Shown here piece by piece: positions 7,076-15,375 of a DNA stretch of 64,000 nt. A program made the translations under genes and the position numbers. Below the pieces are notes generated by a model that saw only the letters and a program-made list of their open reading frames with translations, had not been told where the DNA came from and did not search any database. Within the stretch, counting starts at the first letter, position 1; each line of letters starts with the position of its first letter. Origin of the DNA: Pseudomonas mendocina (lineage in GTDB: Bacteria > Pseudomonadota > Gammaproteobacteria > Pseudomonadales > Pseudomonadaceae); contig NZ_LR134290.1 in the NCBI RefSeq assembly GCF_900636545.1, forward strand, positions 3,720,001 to 3,784,000, in the 5' to 3' direction.

Positions 7076-8560
7076 TCAGCGCTTCTTGCCCCCCATCAGC
7101 GAGCCCATGAGTCCTCGCACCAATTGCCGACCAAGTTGGTTGGCAGCCTGACGCAAGGCACTTTTCATCGCACCACCGATGATCTCTCCCGCCATCTGCC
7201 CCAGCCCTTGTTCCTGTGCGGCGGCCTTGGTCTTAGCACTCGAGGACGCAGGCGCTTCGGCGGAGGCCTTAGCAGCTCGGGCAGTGAGCAGCTCGTAGGC
7301 CGATTCACGGTCGATTGGCTTGTCGTAGCGCCCCGCGAGCGATGACTGGCGCACCAGCGCCGAACGCTCCGCATCGCTGAGAGGGCCGATACGTGACTGC
7401 GGCGGGGCGATGGCCACGCGCTGGACCATCGCGGGTGTGCCCTTCTCTTCCAGGGTTCCGACCAGCGCTTCACCGATCTCCAACTCCGTCAGCACGCCAA
7501 GGGTGTCGAACGCCGGATTCGGACGAAAGCCGTCGGCCACGGCGCGCAAGGCCTTCTGCTCCTTGGCGGTGAAGGCGCGCAAACCGTGCTGGATGCGCAA
7601 GCCGAGCTGGGCCAGCACATCATCCGGCAGGTCCCCCGGCGACTGGGTGACGAAATACACCCCGACGCCCTTGGAGCGAATCAGCCGCACGACTTGCTCC
7701 AGGCGCTCCTGCAGGGCTTTGGGCGTGCCCTGAAAAAGCAGGTGAGCCTCATCGAAGAACAGCGCCAGTACCGGTTTGTCGGCATCACCACGCTCCGGCA
7801 ATTGCTCGAACAACTCGGCAAGCAGCCATAGCAGGAAAGTCGCATACACCTTGGGCGCTTCGTGGACCAGGCGCGTGGCGTCGAGCAGGTGCACGCGTCC
7901 ACGACCATCACGATCCGGGTGCAGCAGGTCTTCGAGCTGCAACGCCGGCTCGCCGAACAGCGCCTCTGCGCCTTGCTGCTCAAGACCTGCCAGACGACGC
8001 AGCAGTGCCTGAGCGGAAGCATTGGTGAACAGCGCAGCATCTTCCCCGAGAACCTGCGGATTGTCCTTCAGGTAGCCGAGCAGCGCCTTCAGATCCTTCA
8101 GATCGAGCAACAGCAGACCTTCCCGATCAGCCACCTTGAATGCCGCATAGAGCGCGGCCTGCTGGCTGTCGGTCAGTTCGAGCAGTGCGCCGAGCAACAA
8201 CGGTCCCATCTCACTGAGCGTGGTGCGCAAAGGGTGACCGCTCTGGCCCTGCACGTCCCACAAGGTCACCGGGTAGGCCTGCGGCTGGTGATTCAGCCAG
8301 GGCATGCTGGCGATACGCTCGGCGATCTTGCCCTGCGGTGCGCCGGCGGCACCGAGGCCGCACAGATCGCCTTTGACGTCGGCAGCGAACACCGCCACCC
8401 CGGCATCGCTGAAGGTCTCGATCAAACGTTGCAGGGTCACTGTCTTGCCGGTACCGGTAGCGCCGGCAATGAGGCCGTGACGATTGCCCAGACGCAGCGG
8501 CTGACCCACCGCCTGCCCATCACTGCCAGCACCCAATACGAACTGCGAACTCAAAGGCAT
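7076..8560 (-). CDS. HerA-like ATPase, DUF853 family
   Basis: 494-residue P-loop ATPase of the HerA/FtsK-like DUF853 (helicase HerA-like) family. Walker A GATGTGKT is at residues 33-40, right after the short N-terminal GNRHGLIA strand, and a Walker B with LALFFDEAHLLF lies around residue 235. The VYFVTQSPGDLPDDVLAQLGLRIQHGLRAFTAKEQKA region holds the sensor and arginine-finger segment typical of the family. A Ser/Ala/Lys-rich linker precedes a Gly/Arg C terminus (MGSLMGGKKR). Members form hexamers that translocate DNA or act as envelope ATPases; the bacterial protein has no settled role. The start is ATG at MPLSSQFVLG with GGGGATGG upstream; a longer 535-residue reading has no family support. 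Confidence 0.88.
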   Translation of the reverse strand: MPLSSQFVLGAGSDGQAVGQPLRLGNRHGLIAGATGTGKTVTLQRLIETFSDAGVAVFAADVKGDLCGLGAAGAPQGKIAERIASMPWLNHQPQAYPVTLWDVQGQSGHPLRTTLSEMGPLLLGALLELTDSQQAALYAAFKVADREGLLLLDLKDLKALLGYLKDNPQVLGEDAALFTNASAQALLRRLAGLEQQGAEALFGEPALQLEDLLHPDRDGRGRVHLLDATRLVHEAPKVYATFLLWLLAELFEQLPERGDADKPVLALFFDEAHLLFQGTPKALQERLEQVVRLIRSKGVGVYFVTQSPGDLPDDVLAQLGLRIQHGLRAFTAKEQKALRAVADGFRPNPAFDTLGVLTELEIGEALVGTLEEKGTPAMVQRVAIAPPQSRIGPLSDAERSALVRQSSLAGRYDKPIDRESAYELLTARAAKASAEAPASSSAKTKAAAQEQGLGQMAGEIIGGAMKSALRQAANQLGRQLVRGLMGSLMGGKKR

Positions 8561-8742
8561 CTTGCCATCCCCTGGAAGCTTAACTGCGGGTTTGCCGTGA
8601 TCGGCCGCGAACAGGACTTCAAGCGCAGCCGTGGAACACAAGACTGGTTGCAGAGCCATGCAGACGCAAGACCAGCCGAGCAAAAACCTGCAATCTCACT
8701 GATCACGGCAGGCCCAGCGCTTCATATGCAGCTGGACATGAC

Positions 8743-8764
8743 GAAGGGCGCCACAGCGCCCTTC
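8743..8764 (-). terminator. Hairpin downstream of the 58-aa ORF
   Basis: GAAGGGCG and CGCCCTTC pair perfectly across six bases, 8 bp past the stop of the minus-strand small ORF. There is no proper T run, so it is a weak terminator or processing hairpin. Confidence 0.4.
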
Positions 8765-8771
8765 TCGTTCG

Positions 8772-8948
8772 TCACTCCTGCTCGGTCTTCGGCCCCTGCC
8801 GCTCCTGCAACTGTGGCCACAACTCGGCTGCTTCGGCGAACTCGGTACCGTCCTCGTCGCTGAGCGCATCGGGGTCGTAACGCCGCACGCAGCCTTCGCC
8901 CAATGTCGGCGGCGCCTTGGATGTCGCCTTGTCCAGTGGATCGCTCAT
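8772..8948 (-). CDS. Small acidic hypothetical protein, 58 aa
   Basis: An ATG-initiated frame of 58 codons reading MSDPLDKATSKAPPTLGEGCVRRYDPDALSDEDGTEF and ending KTEQE. It is preceded by GAGGGT, ends at a TGA and has normal GC-ending codon use. It is acidic, with no membrane segment, and a single Cys-Val-Arg-Arg-Tyr patch. It sits 10 bp after the stop of the upstream CBS-domain gene on the same strand, so the two are probably co-transcribed. No function can be proposed. Confidence 0.65.
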   Translation of the reverse strand: MSDPLDKATSKAPPTLGEGCVRRYDPDALSDEDGTEFAEAAELWPQLQERQGPKTEQE

Positions 8949-8958
8949 CGCTCTACCC

Positions 8959-9384
8959 TCAACCCACGCTCAGTTCGCCCTGCTCGTGCTGAGCGAATTC
9001 CTTGACCGCGCGGAGCACGTCATGCCGACTGATTTGCCCAACCAGGCGACCATTCTCGATCACCGGCATGCGCCGACGCCGGCCACGCAGGAAACGCTCC
9101 GACAGTTCGATGATGTCCGCCTCCGGGCTGACCGTCTCCACGGCGGTGGTCATGTAGGTACTGACGGTGCCGCCGACGGCCTCGTAGTAGGCACCGGAGA
9201 GAATGCCACGCAAGCAGTCACCCTCAGACAGCAGGCCAATCAGGTGGCCTTGGGAGTCGACCACCGGCGCACCGGAAATCCGGTGCTCCAGCAGCCGATT
9301 GATGGCAGTGAACAGATCCGTATCCGATCGGAACGTCACCAGATGGCGAGTCATGTAGTCGCGCACCTTGATGGACTTGAGCAT
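8959..9384 (-). CDS. CBS-domain pair protein
   Basis: 141 residues forming two CBS motifs (about 8-60 and 74-130) and nothing else. MLKSIKVRDYMTRHLVTFRSDTDLFTAINRLLEHRISGAPVVDSQGHLIGLLSEGDCLR is the first repeat; STYMTTAVETVSPEADIIELSERFLRGRRRRMPVIENGRLVGQISRHDVLRAV is the second. Stand-alone CBS pairs bind adenine nucleotides and report energy state to partner proteins, but the partner is not evident. It is downstream of purU on the same strand with a 42-bp gap. Confidence 0.92.
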   Translation of the reverse strand: MLKSIKVRDYMTRHLVTFRSDTDLFTAINRLLEHRISGAPVVDSQGHLIGLLSEGDCLRGILSGAYYEAVGGTVSTYMTTAVETVSPEADIIELSERFLRGRRRRMPVIENGRLVGQISRHDVLRAVKEFAQHEQGELSVG

Positions 9385-9426
9385 GGGCTTTCTCCTCTAT
9401 GCATCGGGCCAGCCCACGCAGCAAGA

Positions 9427-10278
9427 TCAGTCGAACACCACCGTCTTGTTGTCGTGCACCAGCACTCGGTCTTCCAAGTGATAGCGTAGCCCACGCGCCA
9501 GAACCATCTTCTCCACGTCCTTGCCCAGGCGCACCATTTCCTCGATATCGTCGCGATGCGTAACGCGGACTACATCCTGTTCGATGATGGGGCCGGCATC
9601 CAGTTCTTCGGTAACGTAATGAGATGTTGCACCGATCAGCTTCACCCCACGCAGCGAGGCCTGGTGGTAGGGCTTGGCCCCCACGAAGGACGGCAGGAAG
9701 CTGTGATGGATATTGATCACTCGCTGGGCAAACTCGGCGCACAGCGCTGGTGGCAGAATTTGCATGTAGCGCGCCAGAACGATGACATCGGCGCGATGCT
9801 CCTTGACCAGGCGCTCCACCTCGGCGAAGGCTGGGGCCTTATCCGCAGGATCGACCGGCACGTGGAAGTAGGGAATGCCATGCCATTCGACCATGCTGCG
9901 CAGGTCGTCATGGTTGGCGATCACGCAGGGAATCTCGCAATCGAGCTCATTGCTGTGCCAACGGTGCAGCAAATCGGCCAGGCAGTGCGATTCGCGACTG
10001 GCCATCAGCACCACACGCTTCTTCTGCGCCGAATCGGTAATGCGCCACTCCATCGAGAACTCGCGCGCGATGGGGGAGAACGCCTGCTTGAAACCATCCA
10101 GATCGAACGGCAGAGAATCGGCACGAATTTCGTGACGCATGAAGAACCAACCACTCTGCGTATCGGAATGGTGACTGGCCTCGGTGATCCAGCCGTTATA
10201 GGTGGCGAGAAAATTACTGACTTTGGCAACGATGCCGACGCGGTCAGGGCAGGAAATGACCAATCTGAACGTGCGCAT
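9427..10278 (-). CDS. purU: Formyltetrahydrofolate deformylase
   Basis: 283 residues, the normal PurU length. An N-terminal ACT domain (about 3-80, MRTFRLVISCPDRVGIVAKVSNFL) precedes a formyltransferase-fold hydrolase domain. The catalytic set is visible: VINIHHSFLPSFVGAKPYHQA (Asn and His) and TEELDAGPIIEQD (Asp). PurU hydrolyses 10-formyl-THF to formate and THF, feeding formate to purine synthesis and balancing one-carbon pools; the ACT domain senses Met/Gly in E. coli. It is divergent from mvaT, the same arrangement I recall from P. aeruginosa. Confidence 0.96.
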   Translation of the reverse strand: MRTFRLVISCPDRVGIVAKVSNFLATYNGWITEASHHSDTQSGWFFMRHEIRADSLPFDLDGFKQAFSPIAREFSMEWRITDSAQKKRVVLMASRESHCLADLLHRWHSNELDCEIPCVIANHDDLRSMVEWHGIPYFHVPVDPADKAPAFAEVERLVKEHRADVIVLARYMQILPPALCAEFAQRVINIHHSFLPSFVGAKPYHQASLRGVKLIGATSHYVTEELDAGPIIEQDVVRVTHRDDIEEMVRLGKDVEKMVLARGLRYHLEDRVLVHDNKTVVFD

Positions 10279-10413
10279 AACTAAGATTCCAATGGCGGCA
10301 CATAAAGCCTGCCATTCTAACGATATGCTGGCAAAACTGCAGTAGGCGCGACGGCGGCGCCTGGGGTCGGCCGCCCGGATAATGCACTACTGTAGAGCAC
10401 TGAAAACTTCCCG

Positions 10414-10430
10414 GACTATTTGTAATAGTC
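10414..10430. promoter_or_regulatory. 7-bp inverted repeat in the mvaT/purU intergenic region
   Basis: GACTATT-TGT-AATAGTC, perfect arms, within an AT-rich stretch between divergent purU and mvaT. Possible operator or part of the curved DNA bound by MvaT itself. Confidence 0.4.
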
Positions 10431-10495
10431 GATTTAATTTCGGCCTGATCGACACAAAGGGTTGCATTGCACTGCAGTAATTTCATGTTTCACTG

Positions 10496-10524
10496 TTTAC
10501 TTGCTATTAGTGCCTGACTATTAT
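10496..10524 (+). promoter_or_regulatory. Likely sigma-70 promoter of mvaT
   Basis: TTTACT (10496-10501), a 17-base spacer and TATTAT (10519-10524), giving a leader of about 40 bases before the mvaT ATG. The surrounding 130 bp are AT-rich, as expected for a self-silenced H-NS-family gene. Confidence 0.5.
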
Positions 10525-10572
10525 TACCCCACTGTTCACTACCACAGACTTATTCACGCCAAGGTAAAGCCC

Positions 10573-10947
10573 ATGTCGCTGATCAATGAATACCGCGCTA
10601 CAGAAGAAGCCATCAAAGAACTGCAAGAACGCCTGAAGAACCTGTCGCAAGACGACAAGCTGAAGAAAGAGCTGGAATTCGAAGGCAAGCTGCGCACCCT
10701 GATGGGCGAATATCAGAAGTCGCTGCGCGACATCATTGCTCTGCTCGACCCGGAAGCCAAAACCGGCAAAGGCGTTCGCGCTGCCAAGCCTGCCGCTACC
10801 AAGCGCGCACGCAAGGTCAAGCAGTACAAGAACCCGCACAGCGGTGAAGTGATCGAAACCAAAGGCGGCAACCACAAGACGCTGAAAGAGTGGAAAGCCA
10901 AGTGGGGCGCCGACGTCGTCGAGGGTTGGGCCACCCTGCTGGGCTAA
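10573..10947 (+). CDS. mvaT: H-NS family xenogeneic silencer MvaT
   Basis: 124 residues, identical in length to P. aeruginosa MvaT and very similar to it by memory. The N-terminal coiled-coil oligomerisation region (1-60, MSLINEYRATEEAIKELQERLK) is followed by a linker and a C-terminal DNA-binding domain with KRARKVKQYKNPHSGEVIETKGGNHKTLKEWKAKWG. The Lys/Arg pincer and the GGN AT-hook-like loop are intact. MvaT coats AT-rich DNA, silences acquired genes and represses cup fimbriae, quorum and biofilm genes. Start chosen at the ATG after AAAGCC because it restores the known N terminus; an in-frame extension upstream is not MvaT-like. Confidence 0.97.
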   Translation: MSLINEYRATEEAIKELQERLKNLSQDDKLKKELEFEGKLRTLMGEYQKSLRDIIALLDPEAKTGKGVRAAKPAATKRARKVKQYKNPHSGEVIETKGGNHKTLKEWKAKWGADVVEGWATLLG

Positions 10948-10964
10948 CTCCAGAGCGACGCCAC

Positions 10965-10992
10965 AAAACGCCAGCCATGCTGGCGTTTTTTA
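10965..10992 (+). terminator. Rho-independent terminator after mvaT
   Basis: AAAACGCCAGC-CAT-GCTGGCGTTTT followed by TTT, 17 bp after the mvaT stop. Confidence 0.93.
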
Positions 10993-11197
10993 TTGCCGAT
11001 CTTTTTCTGCTTCGACAGAAAAACAGTTTTGTGCAATGCCGTACGCAGCCAATGCGTGCACTCGATTTGCAACGGCATGCTCATGCTGACTGACGCAATA
11101 TGCGCAGCCAGCGAAAGTTCCCAACGCCTGCACTTTTCTTACAAATAACTGACAAACCTAGTCGCTCGATCGGCTCGTGCGAGCGTCTTTCGGCGAG

Positions 11198-12643
11198 TCA
11201 AACACAGCTCCCCTCCACAGCCAAACGCGCCTGCAGTTGCTCTGCATAGGCTCGCCACTGCTGCAAAAGTTGTAGTTGCTGGGGGTTGCAGTCAGCACGC
11301 AATTGTTCCAGCGCTGCATGAAACTGTGCCAGGGTATTGGGAGCGCCGAACTGCGGATCACTCAATCGCTGCCGACAGAAATCCACCCAGCGCTGCCCTT
11401 CGTCGGACGACAAGCTGTCGGGAAAGTTGCGCGCGCGATAACGAAACAACAACTCCGGCAGTCGCGCATCATCAAATGGCCATTTGTCATTGGCCAGCGA
11501 CTGAGGCTGAGCACTACGCACCTGCTCGCACAAACGGCGATCACGATCCCCGATAAAGCCGTCGTATAGCTGCTGCTCGGGGTCGCTGCTGGCGGCGAAG
11601 GATTCTTCGCGGTAGATATCAATCAACTTGTCCTGCCACAGCGGCTGCGCACCCCTCAACATCTCGACGTTACGCTCGCAGTGCGACCAGTCCAGCTGCA
11701 GGCGCTGCCGATCCGTGTCGCGCAGCACGGACAAGGGTGCGACCACCGGACAGCGATTGATGTGCAGTAACTTCAAAGGCACCGGCACCTCGCCCTCGGC
11801 GAGGTCTTCGTGGCGCGTGTAGAGGCGACTGCGCAGCACCTCGGCATCCAGGTCCAGCAAGGGTGTTGGATCAGCTTGCAGGTCACAGACGATCAGCGCG
11901 TTGCGATTGCGTGGGTGCCATGCCAACGGCAGTACCGGCGCCAGGTAGTGACGCGCCGCCGAGAAACGTCCGGAAATGTGCAGCATCGGCTGCAGCAGGC
12001 GAATCTGATCCATGACCCGCTGCTTGCTACGCAGCTGATAGAGGAAGTCGTAGAGCCGAGGCTGCCGCTCACGCAGCAGGCGCGCCAGACCGATGGTCGC
12101 GCGCACATCGGATAACGCATCGTGCGCCTGGCCGTGATCGATGCCGTTGGCCTGGGTCAGCCGCTCCAGCTTGAGTGATACACGCCCGTCTTCCTCAGGC
12201 CACTCGATGCCCTCGGGCCTCAACGCGTAGGCCGTACGGACCAGATCGATCAGGTCCCAACGGCTGTTGCCGCCCTGCCATTCGCGCGCGTAAGGGTCGA
12301 AGAAGTTGCGATAGAGGCTGTAGCGCGTCACCTCGTCATCGAAACGCAGGCTGTTGTAGCCGGCACCGCAGGTACCGGGCGTCGACAGTGCGGCATGCAC
12401 GCGGGTCATGAACTCACCCTCGTCCAGGCCCAGCTGCTGCAGGCGCTGCGGATCGATGCCGGTCACCAGGCAGGCAGCGGGATGCGGCAGGATATCGTCG
12501 CTGGGTCGACAGTAGATGTTCAGCGGCTCGCCGATCTCGTTGAGCGCCTCGTCGGTACGGATGCCCGCCACCTGCAGCGGACGATCGCAACGCGGATTGA
12601 TACCGGTGGTCTCGTAGTCGTACCAGAAGATGCTGGAAGTCAT
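11198..12643 (-). CDS. sbcB: Exodeoxyribonuclease I
   Basis: 481-residue 3'-5' single-strand DNA exonuclease (E. coli ExoI is 475). The DEDDh nuclease motifs are visible: FWYDYETTG (Asp/Glu, residues 6-14), YNSLRFDDEVTRY (Asp near 104) and HDALSDVRATIGLARLL (His/Asp near 180). The remainder is the SH3-like and helical C-terminal ExoI module that binds SSB. It acts in mismatch repair and recombination, clearing 3' ssDNA tails. It is convergent with mvaT and divergent from the membrane protein gene at 12825. Confidence 0.96.
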   Translation of the reverse strand: MTSSIFWYDYETTGINPRCDRPLQVAGIRTDEALNEIGEPLNIYCRPSDDILPHPAACLVTGIDPQRLQQLGLDEGEFMTRVHAALSTPGTCGAGYNSLRFDDEVTRYSLYRNFFDPYAREWQGGNSRWDLIDLVRTAYALRPEGIEWPEEDGRVSLKLERLTQANGIDHGQAHDALSDVRATIGLARLLRERQPRLYDFLYQLRSKQRVMDQIRLLQPMLHISGRFSAARHYLAPVLPLAWHPRNRNALIVCDLQADPTPLLDLDAEVLRSRLYTRHEDLAEGEVPVPLKLLHINRCPVVAPLSVLRDTDRQRLQLDWSHCERNVEMLRGAQPLWQDKLIDIYREESFAASSDPEQQLYDGFIGDRDRRLCEQVRSAQPQSLANDKWPFDDARLPELLFRYRARNFPDSLSSDEGQRWVDFCRQRLSDPQFGAPNTLAQFHAALEQLRADCNPQQLQLLQQWRAYAEQLQARLAVEGSCV

Positions 12644-12824
12644 TGGCGGCTCCGTACCCGAGGCAAAATTGCTGCCAGTCTATCATTCACCTCCGGCCCA
12701 GCCGCTGCCGGCAAAAGCATGAACCAGCGCACAGGCGCCGCATGAGCGGATGCACTGCACTTGAGAAAAATGCTGTAACCATTAGCATTGGCGTTCCTCT
12801 ACCACTCTGTACAAGGACGCAGCC

Positions 12825-13583
12825 ATGAGTGACGCGATCACCCCCAATCCCTATGCCGCCCCCACCAGCGACCTGCAACAGTCGCCTCAGGGCCATGCGC
12901 CGAGCGTCGAAGAGGCCCTGGCGCGCGGTTACGACTTCAGCATTGGCGACCTGCTGAGCGAGTCCTGGAGCAAGGTCAAGGGCACCAAAGGCATCATCAT
13001 CGGTGGCTTCCTGGTGTTCTACGTGGTGCTTCTGGCAGCCACTTTCATCCTCGGCGGCGTAGTGGGCATCTTCGGCGCGCTGAGCGATAGCATCGCCCTG
13101 ATGTTCATCGGCGAGATTCTGATTTCGCTGCTGGCCTCGGCGCTGGCCTATCCCTTCATGGCCGGCATCAACATGGTCGGTATTCGCCGTGCCGCCGACC
13201 AGCCACTGAGCTTCAACGAAATCTTCAGCCACTTCGGCCGCACCGTCCCACTGATCATCACCGCCGTGGTGATGATGCTGCTGATCTACCTCGGCATGAT
13301 CCTGCTGCTGATCCCCGGCATCTACCTGGGCGTCGCCTATCTGCTGGCCGTGCCGCTGGTGGTCGAGCGCGGCCTATCGCCCTGGCAGGCGCTGGAAGCC
13401 TCGCGCAAGGCCATCACCCAACACTGGTTCAAGGTCTTCGGTCTGTTCATCGTGCTCGGTCTGATCGTCATGGTCAGCGCCATCCCGCTGGGTATCGGCC
13501 TGGTGTGGAGCATCCCGCTGATGGTCGTGGCCATGGGCGTGCTGTATCGCACCATCTTCGGCGTGCTGCCGGCCGCCCAGTAA
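12825..13583 (+). CDS. Multi-pass membrane protein, function unknown
   Basis: 252 residues. A Pro/Gly/Ser-rich cytoplasmic N terminus (1-50) is followed by about five or six hydrophobic segments (about 55-80, 95-125, 145-170, 175-200 and 212-250). It resembles BPSS1780/DUF975-like or glycerophosphodiester-phosphodiesterase membrane-domain proteins, with the ...ERGLSPWQALEASRKAITQHWFKVFGLF loop typical of them. It is followed by a strong UUCG hairpin and then a six-gene operon. It is the first gene of the same-strand run and, by gene order, belongs to the locus after sbcB in P. aeruginosa. No catalytic residues seen. Confidence 0.8.
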   Translation: MSDAITPNPYAAPTSDLQQSPQGHAPSVEEALARGYDFSIGDLLSESWSKVKGTKGIIIGGFLVFYVVLLAATFILGGVVGIFGALSDSIALMFIGEILISLLASALAYPFMAGINMVGIRRAADQPLSFNEIFSHFGRTVPLIITAVVMMLLIYLGMILLLIPGIYLGVAYLLAVPLVVERGLSPWQALEASRKAITQHWFKVFGLFIVLGLIVMVSAIPLGIGLVWSIPLMVVAMGVLYRTIFGVLPAAQ

Positions 13584-13595
13584 GCCGACGTAACT

Positions 13596-13615
13596 CGGGC
13601 CAGTTCGCTGGCCCG
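13596..13615 (+). other. GC-rich UUCG hairpin between membrane protein and RDD gene
   Basis: CGGGCCAG-TTCG-CTGGCCCG, an 8-bp stem closed by a UUCG tetraloop, 12 bp after the upstream stop. There is no T run, so it is not a classical terminator; it may be a stability hairpin or partial attenuator. Confidence 0.5.
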
Positions 13616-13672
13616 GTTGCGCTCGTAGCCCGCTGCTCGCTAGCATCGGGCTTTCCTTGATGCAGTCCGCCG

Positions 13673-14398
13673 ATGCCCTCACGCTCAAGCGCCAGCTTTT
13701 CATCCCCCCTGCCGCCCCTGGATACTCGCTATCAGGTCGAAACGCCGGAAGGTATCGATCTGCATCTGCGACCGGCCGGGCTGGTCCCGCGCGCCCTCGC
13801 ATTCGCCATCGACCTGGCCATTCGCGGCCTGATTCTCGCCCTGATGTTCATCGTCCTCGGCCTGCTCGGTCAGTTCGGCATGGGCCTGGGCACCATCCTG
13901 CTGTTTCTCGTGACCTGGTGGTACATGGTGTTGTTCGAGGTACTCAACCAGGGCCGTTCCCCCGGCAAGCAGATGCTCGGCCTGCGCGTGGTGCACGATG
14001 ACGGCACACCCATCGGCTGGGCCGCCTCGCTGACCCGCAACCTGCTGCGCTTCGTCGACATCCTGCCGTTCGGCTACACCCTGGGCATCATCAGTTGCCT
14101 GAACCATCCGGCGTTCAAGCGTCTCGGCGATATCGCCGCTGGCACACTGGTAGTCTATCGCGACGCGCCGCTGAGCAAACCGCAGCTCGCCGACGCCGAA
14201 CCGCTACCTGCCCCCTTCCCGCTCAGCCTGGGCGAGCAACGCGCCATCCTCGGTTTCGCCGAACGCGGCGGCCAGTTGTCCGCCGCCCGTAGAGCGGAGT
14301 TGGCGGCGCTACTGGCCGAACCACTGCAAGTGCCTGCCGAGCAGGCCGAAGCGCGCCTCAACGGCATCGCCCGCGGCCTGCTGGGGAGTGCACCGTGA
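13673..14398 (+). CDS. RDD family membrane protein
   Basis: 241 residues. The N terminus TRYQVETPEGIDLHLRPAGLVPRALAFAIDLAIRGLILAL carries the Arg and Asp of the RDD signature in the first membrane segment. Further membrane segments lie at about 55-75 and 120-140. The RDD loop GRSPGKQMLGLRVVHDDGTPIGWAASLTRNLLRFVDIL has the conserved Gly-Lys and second Arg-Asp. The soluble C-terminal 70 residues are Ala/Arg-rich. First gene of a run of six overlapping genes; its stop overlaps the next start by four bases. RDD proteins are often ion or compatible-solute carriers or assembly partners; the role here is unknown. Confidence 0.9.
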   Translation: MPSRSSASFSSPLPPLDTRYQVETPEGIDLHLRPAGLVPRALAFAIDLAIRGLILALMFIVLGLLGQFGMGLGTILLFLVTWWYMVLFEVLNQGRSPGKQMLGLRVVHDDGTPIGWAASLTRNLLRFVDILPFGYTLGIISCLNHPAFKRLGDIAAGTLVVYRDAPLSKPQLADAEPLPAPFPLSLGEQRAILGFAERGGQLSAARRAELAALLAEPLQVPAEQAEARLNGIARGLLGSAP

Positions 14399-15375
14399 AG
14401 CAAAGCCTGTTCGAAAGTCGCCATCAGCCTGACTGGGATGCGTTCAATAGCCAGCTCGAAACTCTCGAGCGCGGCAAGGCCGAAGCGCAAACCTGCCAGA
14501 GCTTCGCCGCCCGCTATCGACAACTCTGCCAGCACCTGGCCCTGGCCCAGGCCCGCGGTTACAGCAGCCATCTGATCGATCAGTTGCAGCAGCTGGCGAT
14601 GCGTGGCCACCAGCAGTTCTATCGTCATCGCAGTCACCTTGGTGCGCAGATAATCCGCTTCCTGTTCGGCGGCTTCCCGCGTCTGGTACGCAGCGAATGG
14701 CGCAGCGTATGCATTGCCAGTCTGCTGTTCTTCGGCAGCCTGGCCCTGATGGGCCTGCTGACCTATCTCTATCCCGAATTGATCTTCAGCCTGGTCAGTC
14801 CCGATCAGGTCAGCGAAATGGAGCGTATGTACGACCCTGATGCGCGCCGTCTCGGGCGTTTCAGCGAACGCGGTTCGGGCGACGACTGGGTGATGTTCGG
14901 CTTCTACATCATGAACAACATCGGCATCGCCTTTCAGACCTTCGCCAGCGGCCTGCTGCTGGGCCTTGGCAGCCTGTTCTTCCTGCTGTTCAACGGCCTG
15001 ATGATTGGCGGTGTGGCGGGCCACCTGACGCGTATCGGCTACGGCGAACCCTTCTGGTCCTTCGTCATCGGTCATGGTGCCTTCGAGCTGACTGCCATCG
15101 CCCTGGCTGGCGCGGCAGGGTTCAAACTCGGTTGGGCGCTGCTTGCACCCGGCCGCCTGCCCCGCGGCGAAGCCCTGCGTCTGGCAGCCAGCAAGGCAAT
15201 TCAACTGGTCTGCGGGGTGATTCTGTTCCTGCTGCTGGCTGCCTTCATCGAAGCGTTCTGGTCGTCCACCACCTTCGCCAGCCCGAACATCAAGTACATC
15301 GTCGGTGCAGGTCTCTGGGTGCTGGTACTGAGCTATCTGCTACTGGCCGGGCGGAGGCAGCATGCGCCTGACTGA
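14395..15375 (+). CDS. SpoIIM/DUF95-like integral membrane protein
   Basis: 326 residues. A soluble helical N terminus (1-110) is followed by the SpoIIM core (about 115-325) with five to six membrane segments. GWVMFGFYIMNNIGIAFQTFASGLLLGLGSLFFLLFNGLMIGGVAGHL and SFVIGHGAFELTAIALAGAAGFKLGWALL match the Bacillus stage II sporulation protein M family. Pseudomonads do not sporulate, so the role is not engulfment as in Bacillus; SpoIIM-like proteins here recur beside RDD and MoxR-DUF58 genes. Overlaps RDD by four bases and the next gene by 14. Confidence 0.9.
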   Translation: MKQSLFESRHQPDWDAFNSQLETLERGKAEAQTCQSFAARYRQLCQHLALAQARGYSSHLIDQLQQLAMRGHQQFYRHRSHLGAQIIRFLFGGFPRLVRSEWRSVCIASLLFFGSLALMGLLTYLYPELIFSLVSPDQVSEMERMYDPDARRLGRFSERGSGDDWVMFGFYIMNNIGIAFQTFASGLLLGLGSLFFLLFNGLMIGGVAGHLTRIGYGEPFWSFVIGHGAFELTAIALAGAAGFKLGWALLAPGRLPRGEALRLAASKAIQLVCGVILFLLLAAFIEAFWSSTTFASPNIKYIVGAGLWVLVLSYLLLAGRRQHAPD

